A stretch of 64,000 nt of DNA. It comes from Allobosea psychrotolerans. GTDB lineage: Bacteria; Pseudomonadota; Alphaproteobacteria; Rhizobiales; Beijerinckiaceae. The notes under the pieces are model-generated. The model was not told the DNA's origin, did no database searches, and was given only the letters and a program-made list of their open reading frames with translations. This document shows, piece after piece, positions 36,296 through 44,132 of the stretch. The position numbers were made by a program, and so were the translations under genes. How positions within the stretch are numbered: the first letter of the stretch is position 1; every line of letters begins with the position of its first letter. Where the stretch lies: assembly GCF_002917105.1 (NCBI RefSeq), contig NZ_PQFZ01000002.1, positions 124,001 to 188,000 on the forward strand. Direction: 5' to 3'.

Positions 36296-36868
36296 ATCGG
36301 AGTGCGAAATCGTGCCGAGGCGGCCGGCGAAGAGCCAGCCGATCAACACGGTCAGGGATGCGGCGCTTAAAAAATTCAGGCGCTGCAGGGCGGCGTATTC
36401 ACCCGGGTCGTAGAGGTGAAGCGGCGCGCCCAGAAGCGCAGACGGCTGCAGATAGACGATGAAGGCCAGCGCCGCGAAGCCCAATGCAAAGGCGCATTCG
36501 CGACGTCGAAACAGCAGCAGCGCCAGCATCAGGCACGAAAACAGGAAAACCTCGACCCCTGAGCCCGGGCCGAAAGCAACGCGGCAGAGCAGGGTGTTGC
36601 CGATGCCGGCGACGAGCAGCAGCGCACGTCCGAAAAGCGAACTGCGCCGCATCGCGGCCGGAACGGCGGCAAAGAGGGGCGTCGACAGAAAGGTGACGTA
36701 GGACGGCGAGATGACCGGCGAGACCGCCCAATAGATATACAGCGGATAGAAGGGCTGGTTCGAGACGATAACGAGCGCGACGGCGTTGGCGATCGCGGCG
36801 CGCGGATCGGGATGCGCGGCATAGGCACCGATCGCCGTGATCACCTGCTTCAGAGCTGTCCTCGACAT
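36275..36868 (-). CDS. Hypothetical membrane protein (about 197 aa)
   Basis: A 197-residue protein with about six hydrophobic segments (for example IANAVALVIVSNQPFYPLYIYWAV, FGRALLLVAGIGNTLLCRVAF, CAFALGFAALAFIVYLQPSALLG). GGAGGG lies eight bases before the ATG at 36868, so the 33 extra residues of the longer frame are rejected. I do not recognise the family; the layout recalls the membrane sensor part of some cyclases but no catalytic domain follows. It is divergent from the flavin oxidoreductase and has a weak ECF-like promoter. Confidence 0.7.
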   Translation of the reverse strand: MSRTALKQVITAIGAYAAHPDPRAAIANAVALVIVSNQPFYPLYIYWAVSPVISPSYVTFLSTPLFAAVPAAMRRSSLFGRALLLVAGIGNTLLCRVAFGPGSGVEVFLFSCLMLALLLFRRRECAFALGFAALAFIVYLQPSALLGAPLHLYDPGEYAALQRLNFLSAASLTVLIGWLFAGRLGTISHSDETDQGG

Positions 36869-36903
36869 AGCCGATCCCTCCCGGGTGTCCGCACCTGTTT
36901 TGC

Positions 36904-36933
36904 TGCCTACGCACCAGATCCGGCCATGGGTCA
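36904..36933 (-). promoter_or_regulatory. Weak candidate ECF11 promoter for membrane protein gene
   Basis: Leftward: TGACCC (36933-36928), 18 bases, TAGGCA (36909-36904), with GCG before the -10. The -35 matches TGATCC in five of six positions; the -10 is poor. Predicted leader is about 29 bases with GGAGGG. Confidence 0.4.
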
Positions 36934-36965
36934 CCGGGCCGGTGTGTTTTTCGGCGCCCTGCGGC

Positions 36966-36995
36966 AAATCCAGACCGGCACGTGCTGCGTATACC
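36966..36995 (+). promoter_or_regulatory. Candidate ECF11 promoter of flavin oxidoreductase operon
   Basis: AAATCC (36966-36971), 18 bases, TATACC (36990-36995), with GCG before the -10. Start of transcription would be near 37002, which supports the ATG at 37021 over the upstream in-frame ATG at 36982. Confidence 0.5.
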
Positions 36996-37020
36996 CGTCA
37001 TGAAAAACGGAGAGGCGGGG

Positions 37021-38358
37021 ATGGAAAGGACACAGGCCCAGTCAAAGAGGATCGCGGTGATCGGCGCCGGCATCTCCGGCCTCTCCTGCGCGTGGCTGCT
37101 CGGACAGGCGCATGACGTCGTGCTGTTTGAGGCGGCTCCTCGCCTTGGCGGCCACGCCAACACGGTTCACATCACCCGACATGGCAGCGAGACTGCGGTC
37201 GATACCGGTTTCATCGTCTATAACGAGGCGACCTATCCCAATTTCATAGCTTTGATGGCGCATCTTCGCGTCGCGACACAGCCCACCGAGATGTCCTTCG
37301 CCGTCTCCCTCGATGGCGGCCGGCTCGAATACAGCGGCACCGGCATAACCGGCTTGTTCGCCCAGCGGCGCAACCTGGTCAGCCCGCGCTTCTGGGCGAT
37401 GCTGCAGGACGTTGGTCGCTTCTACCGAAACGCTTCGAGAGATGTGCGGACAGGCGAGGCGGGGGAGATTTCGCTCGGCGATTATCTTGCCGCAGGCGGA
37501 TATGGCGCCGCCTTCCGCGACGATCATCTCCTCCCGATGGCCGCGGCGATCTGGTCGGCACCCTGTTCCGAGATCCTGTCCTACCCCGCTGCGGCATTTC
37601 TTCGCTTCCACCATAATCATGGGCTGCTGCAGTTCACCGACCGCCCGGTGTGGCGCACCGTGACCGGCGGCAGCGCCGTCTATGTCGAGAGGTTGCGCAG
37701 CGCCTTTTCGGGGCAGGTCAGGATCGGCTCGCCAGTGCGACAGGTTCGGCGAGCGCCCAACGAGGTCGTGGTCCAGGGTGACGGCTGGAGCGAGCGCTTC
37801 GACGAGGTGGTCTTTGCCGCTCATGCCGACCAGACGCTCGCGATGCTGGCCGATCCCGGCACGGAGGAGACGGAGACGCTCGGCGCCTTCCGCTACAGTC
37901 GCAACCGCGTGGTGCTGCATGACGATGCGGCCCTGATGCCTCGGCGCCGGCGAGCCTGGGCGAGTTGGAACCATATCGGCGAGCGCAGCCGGCCCGAAGC
38001 TGCCTGTGCCGTCACCTACTGGATGAACCGGCTCCAAGGCTTGCCGGAAGAGCGGCCGCTCTTCGTCACGCTCAACCCGCCGGACGGGCTGCGCGAGGCC
38101 ACCATCCTCCATGAGGAATCATACGAGCATCCGCTGTTCGATGCCGCGGCGCTCGACGCGCAGGCGCGGCTGTGGTCGCTGCAGGGCGCGCGGCGCAGCT
38201 GGTTCTGCGGCGCCTATTTCGGATCGGGCTTCCACGAGGACGGGCTGCAAGCCGGGCTCGCGGTCGCCGAGGCGCTCGGAGGCCGCCGCCGGCCCTGGCA
38301 TGTCCCCCACGAATCGGGACGCATCCCGCTGCCCGAGCAAAGGGAGCAGGCGGCGTGA
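37021..38358 (+). CDS. FAD-dependent amine oxidoreductase-type protein of ECF11 regulon
   Basis: A 445-residue NAD(P)/FAD-binding protein of the amine-oxidase superfamily. It starts RIAVIGAGISGLSCAWLLGQAHDVVLFEAAPRLGGHANTVHI (dinucleotide fold plus GG motif) and contains DTGFIVYNEATYPNF. It ends GAYFGSGFHEDGLQAGLAVAEALGG. GGAGAGG precedes the ATG. In many alphaproteobacteria this protein is encoded with DUF1365 and CFA-type methyltransferases, as here; in Rhodobacter a related protein is implicated in fatty-acid desaturation for furan fatty acids. It heads a three-gene overlapping operon. Confidence 0.88.
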   Translation: MERTQAQSKRIAVIGAGISGLSCAWLLGQAHDVVLFEAAPRLGGHANTVHITRHGSETAVDTGFIVYNEATYPNFIALMAHLRVATQPTEMSFAVSLDGGRLEYSGTGITGLFAQRRNLVSPRFWAMLQDVGRFYRNASRDVRTGEAGEISLGDYLAAGGYGAAFRDDHLLPMAAAIWSAPCSEILSYPAAAFLRFHHNHGLLQFTDRPVWRTVTGGSAVYVERLRSAFSGQVRIGSPVRQVRRAPNEVVVQGDGWSERFDEVVFAAHADQTLAMLADPGTEETETLGAFRYSRNRVVLHDDAALMPRRRRAWASWNHIGERSRPEAACAVTYWMNRLQGLPEERPLFVTLNPPDGLREATILHEESYEHPLFDAAALDAQARLWSLQGARRSWFCGAYFGSGFHEDGLQAGLAVAEALGGRRRPWHVPHESGRIPLPEQREQAA

Positions 38359-39158
38359 GCTGGAACTCCGCGCTCTATGTCGGGCGAGTGCGACACCATC
38401 GGTTTCGGCCGAAGCCGCATGCCTTGGCCTATCGCGTCTTCTGGATGCTGCTTGACCTCGACGAAATCGGTCCGCTCGCCGCAAATCTGAGCAGCTTTTC
38501 GCGCAATCGCTTCAATCTCTATGCCTTTCGCGACACCGACTATGGCGACCGCAGCGGGCGGCCTCTGCGGGCGCAGATCGGCGAGGCTCTGGCCAGCGCG
38601 GATATCGCTTGGGACGAAGGCTCCATCCGCCTGCTGACCATGCCGCGCATCCTCGGCTACGCCTTCAACCCATTCAACGCCTATTTCTGCTATCGGCGCG
38701 ACGGCAGCCTCTGCGCCACCGTCTACGAGGTACACAACACCTTCGGCGAGACCCACAGCTACGTCGCGCCGGCGCCCGCCACGGGAGAGCCGCTGCGGCA
38801 GGAGGCCCGCAAGGTCTTCCACGTCTCGCCCTTCATGGGGCTGGCGATGCGCTACGCCTTCCAGGTCGTGCCCCCTGGGGACCATGTCTCGATCGCGATC
38901 GACGGTCACGACGCCGCAGGGCGCCTGATCTCCGCGACGATGAGCGGCAAACGCGCGGAGATGAGCGACGCAACGCTGCTGCGGCTGCTGGCGACCCATC
39001 CGCTGCTGACGCTGAAAGTCACCGCCGCCATCCACTGGCACGCGCTGCGGCTGCTGGCGAAACGCATTCCGTGGCGGCGGCATCCTGCGCCGCCGGAGCG
39101 CCCATTCAGCCCTGGCAGCGCCGTGGCGCCGCATGCGAAAGGATCGATTCAGCCATGA
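38355..39158 (+). CDS. DUF1365 domain-containing protein
   Basis: A 267-residue DUF1365 protein starting with GTG at 38355 (GTGA overlap with the previous gene). Family blocks: ALYVGRVRHHRFRPKPHALAYRVFWMLLDLDE, TMPRILGYAFNPFNAYFCYRRDG, VYEVHNTFGETHSYV, KVFHVSPFMGLAMRYAF. The molecular role is not established; the gene is almost always next to the amine oxidoreductase and a cyclopropane-synthase-type methyltransferase. The 61 residues upstream in the open frame belong to the shadow of the preceding gene. Confidence 0.88.
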   Translation: MSWNSALYVGRVRHHRFRPKPHALAYRVFWMLLDLDEIGPLAANLSSFSRNRFNLYAFRDTDYGDRSGRPLRAQIGEALASADIAWDEGSIRLLTMPRILGYAFNPFNAYFCYRRDGSLCATVYEVHNTFGETHSYVAPAPATGEPLRQEARKVFHVSPFMGLAMRYAFQVVPPGDHVSIAIDGHDAAGRLISATMSGKRAEMSDATLLRLLATHPLLTLKVTAAIHWHALRLLAKRIPWRRHPAPPERPFSPGSAVAPHAKGSIQP

Positions 39159-40390
39159 GCCAACAGGAGACCGAACGGCATCTCCCGATGACCGAGCCGT
39201 CGCTCGCGCTGCCGCGCGGCATCGGCCTCTCGCGCTGGTTCCTGCGCCGCTTGCTCTCGCGCATCGCCATTGGCCGCCTGACCGTCGTCACGCCAGAGGG
39301 CGAGCGCCTCCACAGCGGGAACGCTGCGCCAGGCCCCCAGGCCACGCTGATCCTGAAAAATTGGCGCGCGATGCGGCGCGTGCTGCTCGACGGCGATATC
39401 GGGTTGGCCGAAGCCTATCGGGACGGCGAGCTGGACACACCCGATCTCACGGCACTGATTGAACTCGGCGCGCGCAATGACGCGACGCTGCGCCGGCTGG
39501 TCTCGGGGGCGTGGCCAGTGCGCCTGTACAATCGTTTTCGGCACATGCTGAACGCCAATACCCGCGCGGGCAGTCGCCGCAACATCATGGCCCATTACGA
39601 CCTCGGCAATGATTTCTACGGCCAGTGGCTCGACGCCAGCATGATGTACTCCTCGGCACTCTACGAAACGCCGACAGAGACGCTGGAGGCGGCGCAGCAG
39701 CGCAGGCTCGACAGGATCGTTGCCATGCTGGGCCTTTCGGGCGGCGAACATGTCCTCGAGATTGGTTGCGGCTGGGGAGCCCTGGCCGAACGGCTGGCCC
39801 GCGAAGGCTGCCGCGTGACCGCAATCACCCTCTCGCCGGCGCAGCTGGAGACAGCGCGGCAGCGCATCGCCAAGGCCGGTCTGGCCGAGCGCGTCAGTCT
39901 GCACCTGCAGGATTATCGCGACATCTCCGGCCAATTCGACCGCATCGTTTCGATCGAGATGATCGAGGCGGTTGGCCATGCCTATTGGCCGTCCTATTTC
40001 GCGACGCTGCAGCGTTCGCTGCGGCCCGGCGGTTGTGCCGTGCTGCAAGCGATCACGATCGACGACACTGTGTTCGAGGCCTACCGGCAGGGCACCGATT
40101 TCATCCAGCGTTACATCTTTCCCGGCGGCTGCCTGCCATCGGTCCCGGCATTGGCACACCAGGCCGAAGGAGCGGGCCTTACCGTGGTCGAGCAACTCGA
40201 CTTCGGCGAGAGCTACGCCTTGACCCTGAACGAGTGGCGCCGGCGCTTCCTGGAACGCTGGACGACCGTCGCGCAACTCGGCTTCGACGAGCCGTTTCGC
40301 AGGCTGTGGGAATACTATCTCTGCTACTGCGAAGCTGGCTTCCGGGCACAGACCATCGACGTCAGCCTGATCGCGCTGCGCGGTCGCTGA
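39155..40390 (+). CDS. Cyclopropane-fatty-acyl-phospholipid synthase family methyltransferase
   Basis: A 411-residue CFA synthase relative that transfers a methylene or methyl group from SAM to unsaturated phospholipid acyl chains. Typical blocks: RNIMAHYDLGNDFYGQWLDASMMYSSALYE, SAM motif VLEIGCGWGALAERLA, FDRIVSIEMIEAVGHAYWPSYFATL and DFIQRYIFPGGCLPS. It overlaps DUF1365 by ATGA and ends the operon. With the second methyltransferase at 32739 it makes lipid modification the likely output of the sigma-ChrR response. Confidence 0.92.
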   Translation: MSQQETERHLPMTEPSLALPRGIGLSRWFLRRLLSRIAIGRLTVVTPEGERLHSGNAAPGPQATLILKNWRAMRRVLLDGDIGLAEAYRDGELDTPDLTALIELGARNDATLRRLVSGAWPVRLYNRFRHMLNANTRAGSRRNIMAHYDLGNDFYGQWLDASMMYSSALYETPTETLEAAQQRRLDRIVAMLGLSGGEHVLEIGCGWGALAERLAREGCRVTAITLSPAQLETARQRIAKAGLAERVSLHLQDYRDISGQFDRIVSIEMIEAVGHAYWPSYFATLQRSLRPGGCAVLQAITIDDTVFEAYRQGTDFIQRYIFPGGCLPSVPALAHQAEGAGLTVVEQLDFGESYALTLNEWRRRFLERWTTVAQLGFDEPFRRLWEYYLCYCEAGFRAQTIDVSLIALRGR

Positions 40391-40506
40391 CTTGCAGGCA
40401 AGGGCGACCGCGATCAAGCGGGCAGGGCGCCTGGATCGGGACATTGTCATCGAGAAGCCGGGTGTTACGACACTGGCGCGAATTTTCCGCCGCTGCGCCG
40501 CTTGTG

Positions 40507-40845
40507 TCACTTCGTCGGCTGAGAGCGTGCGGTGAGCTTGTTGCCGTCCGGATCACGAAAATCGGCGACGACGGCTCCGTTCGGGCGCTCGCTGGGCGGG
40601 CTCTCGATCGCCGTCCCACCATGCGCGGTGCCGGGCTCGTGCCATGCGAGAACATGGTCATGGCTCGCAGCGGCGATGCCGATCGTGCCACCATTGGCCG
40701 CGGTCGCTGGATTGCCGTCGATCGACGTCGTGATCATCAGCCGGCCGCCCTTGCGAGCATAGATCAGCCTTCCTCTGGCATCGATTTCATCATGGGGCTG
40801 CAAAACGCGATCATCACCAAGATTTCGCGAGCTCGCATGTGACGG
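40507..40845 (-). pseudogene. VOC family (glyoxalase-like) protein, N-terminally truncated
   Basis: The minus strand encodes the C-terminal two thirds of a small VOC protein: ARGRLIYARKGGRLMITTSIDGNPATAANGGTIGIAAAS, then AWHEPGTAHGGTAIESPP and the terminal FRDPDGNKLTA. Family members are about 125 residues and start with a strand-helix unit (HIxLGANDL...FY); that part cannot be found upstream in any frame. An ATG at 40803 could still yield 98 residues. The gene is most likely a relic. Confidence 0.6.
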
Positions 40846-41329
40846 GCGTGGTCTCGGATATCGGCATCGAGCTGGGAAGCTGTTTTATTGGAACAGGACA
40901 ATCGGCCCCCGCTTACGGTCGCGCCCTGATCGATCGCGCGAAACTACGCTTGCTTGGGGGCGCTGCTTGGCTCCTTCTTCGCCGGTGGGAGTAGTCGGCG
41001 CCCTCGGCTTCGATCACATAGGCTTCTCGGCATGACGGTTCCGCTGGCGATCCTCCTACTGCTGCTTGAGGGAGTCCCGATGGCAGCAGATGCGATCGCC
41101 AGACGCCGCGTGACGTCCGCAACAGGCGTTCTGCCCCAGTGACCGGTAGCAGCTCCCGATCCGCTTGCCGGAATGTGTCAGGACCTGATCGCCGCAGTCA
41201 TCTGGTTTGGCGCTCCGACCTCAGGACCGTTATCCTGATGCTAAGTAGTGATGCCTTAGACATCACCACTAACGCCGGATGTAGGTTGTGGGCGTCTGAG
41301 CGGGGAAGCCTTGGTAACGGGACTAGGCG
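40846..41329. other. Intergenic stretch, no gene recognised
   Basis: About 480 bases between the VOC relic and the spermidine-synthase-like gene. Short open frames on both strands show no family pattern. The only structure seen is a hairpin at 41244-41270: AGTAGTGATG and CATCACCACT with a 7-base loop and one mismatch, 60 bases before the next start. Confidence 0.4.
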
Positions 41330-42043
41330 ATGCGGACGTTGGGATATTTCGAGGGAGCATACGGGACGATCTGCATCATAGAGGACAAGGTGACCGGAGC
41401 CCGTCGCTACTACGAAGGCAACGCATTCCAGAGCCACGCCCTGCCGAGTGGCGAAAGCTGCTTTACCTATATCCACCTGATGAGCAGCTTTCTTCGGCAG
41501 GCAACGAACGTGCTGTTGCTCGGATGCGCCGGAGGCACGCTTGCGACCATGCTGTATCGGCAGGGAAAGGCGGTCACGCTCGTCGACCACAATCCGATCA
41601 GCTTCAAGCTCGCGCAGGAATATTTCTGGATGCCACGCGGGATTCGATGCATCGAGGCAGATTTCAAAGATTTTCTCGGGATGACGTCCGAGCGCTTCGA
41701 CGGCATTGCAATCGACGTTGGGGGCACGGACTTTCGGTTCGGGGATGAGTTCGGTCGCCAGACCTGTCAGGCCTTGCGCGCTACGCTGACGCAGTCCGGG
41801 CGAATTGCCATGAACCTTCTTGTCGAGCACGATCTGGACCCACTACCCGATGAGATCACCGCTGACCTTGCGGGATCGGATCTGAATGCCTGGATCATCG
41901 ATGAAGCCTTTGGAGAACCGGAGCGCAATGCTGTCATCGCATGCGCGCCGGAACGGCGACTGGAGCTGGGGCAGGACACCTTTCCACCAGTTATCGCCGC
42001 TGAGTTCCTGAGCTGGTCCGTCCGGCGCCCACGGCTCTGGTAG
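41330..42043 (+). CDS. Spermidine synthase-like protein (SAM-fold)
   Basis: A 237-residue protein with the spermidine synthase/methyltransferase fold: FEGAYGTICIIEDKVTGARRYYEGN, YIHLMSSFL, then VLLLGCAGGTLATMLYRQGKAVTLVDHNPISFKLA (nucleotide-binding motif), followed by FDGIAIDVGG in place of the catalytic D-x-x-D loop of true spermidine synthases. Many such proteins lack polyamine activity. It ends 17 bases before the convergent stop of the HyfI-like gene. Substrate not assigned. Confidence 0.75.
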   Translation: MRTLGYFEGAYGTICIIEDKVTGARRYYEGNAFQSHALPSGESCFTYIHLMSSFLRQATNVLLLGCAGGTLATMLYRQGKAVTLVDHNPISFKLAQEYFWMPRGIRCIEADFKDFLGMTSERFDGIAIDVGGTDFRFGDEFGRQTCQALRATLTQSGRIAMNLLVEHDLDPLPDEITADLAGSDLNAWIIDEAFGEPERNAVIACAPERRLELGQDTFPPVIAAEFLSWSVRRPRLW

Positions 42044-42059
42044 CTGCGAGATTGCGGGG

Positions 42060-42590
42060 TCACAGCGGGCCCCGGGCTCTGCCGTTCGCCATGAGCGCGA
42101 GCAGCCCCTTGAGCAAGGCAGTCGGGGTCGGAGGGCAGCCGGGGATATACAGGTCGACCGGAACGACCGCAGCGACACCGCCGAGGCATGCATAGCCTCC
42201 GGCGAAAAGGCCGCCATCGTAGGCGCAGGCTCCCGCGGCCACGACCCATTTGGGTGCTGGAATCGCCTGATAGGTCCTCAGGAGCGCTTCGCTCATGTTC
42301 CTGGTGACAGGTCCTGTCACGAGCAAGACATCGGCATGCCGCGGGGAGGCAACAAACCTCAATCCGAAGCGCTCCAAGTCGTAGAACGCGTTGCTGAGAG
42401 CATGGATCTCAAGTTCGCAGCCATTGCACGACCCGGCATCGACTTCGCGGATGGACAGGCTGCGTCCAAGCTTGGCGCGTGCGGCATGGTCGAGCTGAAT
42501 GGCGAGTGCCGAAATCTCGGCGTCGGCTTCGCCAGGAGCAGGCTCGGTGAGTGGCGCTTTCGCAAGGCTCTCGAACAAGATCTTCCGCAT
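42060..42590 (-). CDS. HyfI/NuoB-like iron-sulfur subunit of Ehr-type complex
   Basis: A 176-residue NuoB/hydrogenase small-subunit homologue. Four cysteines of the proximal [4Fe-4S] (N2) cluster are visible: C55 and C58 (SCNGCELEI), C122 (AAGACAYDGG) and C152 (PGCPPTP). It would pass electrons between the large subunit and its unknown partner on the cytoplasmic face. It is last in the six-gene operon, nine bases after the large-subunit stop. No ferredoxin-like HyfA or HyfH subunit is encoded with it. Confidence 0.88.
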   Translation of the reverse strand: MRKILFESLAKAPLTEPAPGEADAEISALAIQLDHAARAKLGRSLSIREVDAGSCNGCELEIHALSNAFYDLERFGLRFVASPRHADVLLVTGPVTRNMSEALLRTYQAIPAPKWVVAAGACAYDGGLFAGGYACLGGVAAVVPVDLYIPGCPPTPTALLKGLLALMANGRARGPL

Positions 42591-42599
42591 GGCGTGGAC

Positions 42600-44117
42600 C
42601 TAGAGGTCATGCCCCGAATAGGAGCAGTTGAACGATTTGTTGCAGAGGGGAAAGTCGGCGACGATATTGCCCTCGATCGCGGCCTCCAGCAGCGGCCACT
42701 GGAACCAGGACGGATCACGCAGGTGGCAGCGATCGACGCATCCATCCGCTCCGAGGCGGACCCAGGCGAGAACATCGCCGCGGAATCCTTCGACCAGCGC
42801 CAAACCCTCCGCGGGCTTGCCGGTCGCCCCCACCGGTGCACGCAGAGGGCCGTCCGTCGGCATGGCATCTAGAATCTGTTCGATCAGCGCGAGGCTCTGC
42901 TGGACCTCCTGGATGCGGATCCAGACCCGCGCGTTGACATCGCCTTCACTGCGCACGGGGATCTCGAAACGTAAACTGTCATAGGGCGCATAGGCGAGGT
43001 TGCGTCGAACATCGAAGTTGCGCCCCGATGCCCTGCCGACATAGCCTCCGCAGCCATACTGCCGCGCCAGCGTCGGATTCAGGATGCCGGTTCCGACCGT
43101 CCTGTCCTGAAGCGAGGCGGTATTATCATAAAGCTCAACCAGCGCCGGAAAGGCCTTACCGGCGATATCGGCCAATTCACGGATCAGTCCGGCCCCTTCC
43201 GGAGTGAGATCCCCCGCGACGCCACCCGGCATGATGCAATCCATCATCAGGCGATGCCCGAAGCAGGCGGCAGCGGCCCGCAGCACGCGCTCGCGCAGAA
43301 CGCTGGTATGGGCGTGCAGGAGCGCGAAGGCGGCATCGTTGCAGATCGCGCCGATATCCCCGAAATGATTGGCGAGGCGTTCGAGCTCGGCCATCAGGGC
43401 CCGCAGCCAGAGGGCGCGCGGGGGCACGTCGATGGCAAGCGCCGCCTCGACGGCCCGGGCGAATGCGAAGGCATAGGCGACCGTGCTGTCGCCCGAGGTT
43501 CGTCCGGCGAGGCGCGCGGCCTGTTCGATGGACGCGCCGGCCATCAGCGACTCGACGCCCTTGTGGGCGTAGCCCAGCCGCTCCTCGAGCCGCACGACCG
43601 TTTCGCCATTGGCGGTGAAGCGAAAATGGCCCGGCTCGATGATGCCCGCATGCACGGGGCCGACCGGAATCTGGTGCAGGCCCTCGCCCTCCGCGCCGAG
43701 GAATGGATAGCTCGTGGGCTCCCCGGCTGCTTCGGCATGGCGAGCCAACGGGTTGCGCAGTCCCCAGCGGCCGTGATCAAGCCAAGGCCGCGGGTCAGGC
43801 AGCTCCGCAAGTTCGATCCCGAACAGATCCCGGAGCGTGCGTTCCAGGCGCAGGGCCGGAGGATGAACCCGGCTCACCGAGGGGATCGGTCCCTCGCCGG
43901 TCAGCGCCGTGGCAACGATGACACCGCCCTCTCTCTCGTCGAGAAGCGCCATGTGAACCGCATCGGCATCTCCCCAGAGTCCAAGAAGGGTGCTCTCTCC
44001 CTGGGAAAGCCGCGAGATCAAAGTCTGCCAAAGCGAAGCACTCACCACGACCCGAGGGTATGATCGATGCGCCTCGATCACGCGACCGGTTGCAATTGTG
44101 TCTGAGAGGGTCGGCAT
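42600..44117 (-). CDS. HyfG-like large subunit lacking first NiFe cysteine pair
   Basis: A 505-residue fusion of a NuoC-like N-terminal part (residues 1-130) and a NuoD/hydrogenase-large-subunit part (PVGPVHAGIIEPGHFRF, RLEERLGYAHKGVESLM). In HycE/HyfG the first NiFe pair is R-V-C-G-I-C; here the segment reads R-T-S-G-D-S, so both ligands are Ser (S208, S211). The C-terminus has FPLCNKSFNCSYSGHDL, a C-x5-C instead of DPCxxC. It should therefore not bind a NiFe centre. This is the hallmark of energy-converting-hydrogenase-related complexes. Confidence 0.88.
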   Translation of the reverse strand: MPTLSDTIATGRVIEAHRSYPRVVVSASLWQTLISRLSQGESTLLGLWGDADAVHMALLDEREGGVIVATALTGEGPIPSVSRVHPPALRLERTLRDLFGIELAELPDPRPWLDHGRWGLRNPLARHAEAAGEPTSYPFLGAEGEGLHQIPVGPVHAGIIEPGHFRFTANGETVVRLEERLGYAHKGVESLMAGASIEQAARLAGRTSGDSTVAYAFAFARAVEAALAIDVPPRALWLRALMAELERLANHFGDIGAICNDAAFALLHAHTSVLRERVLRAAAACFGHRLMMDCIMPGGVAGDLTPEGAGLIRELADIAGKAFPALVELYDNTASLQDRTVGTGILNPTLARQYGCGGYVGRASGRNFDVRRNLAYAPYDSLRFEIPVRSEGDVNARVWIRIQEVQQSLALIEQILDAMPTDGPLRAPVGATGKPAEGLALVEGFRGDVLAWVRLGADGCVDRCHLRDPSWFQWPLLEAAIEGNIVADFPLCNKSFNCSYSGHDL

Positions 44118-44132
44118 CGCTTACGTCCTCCC

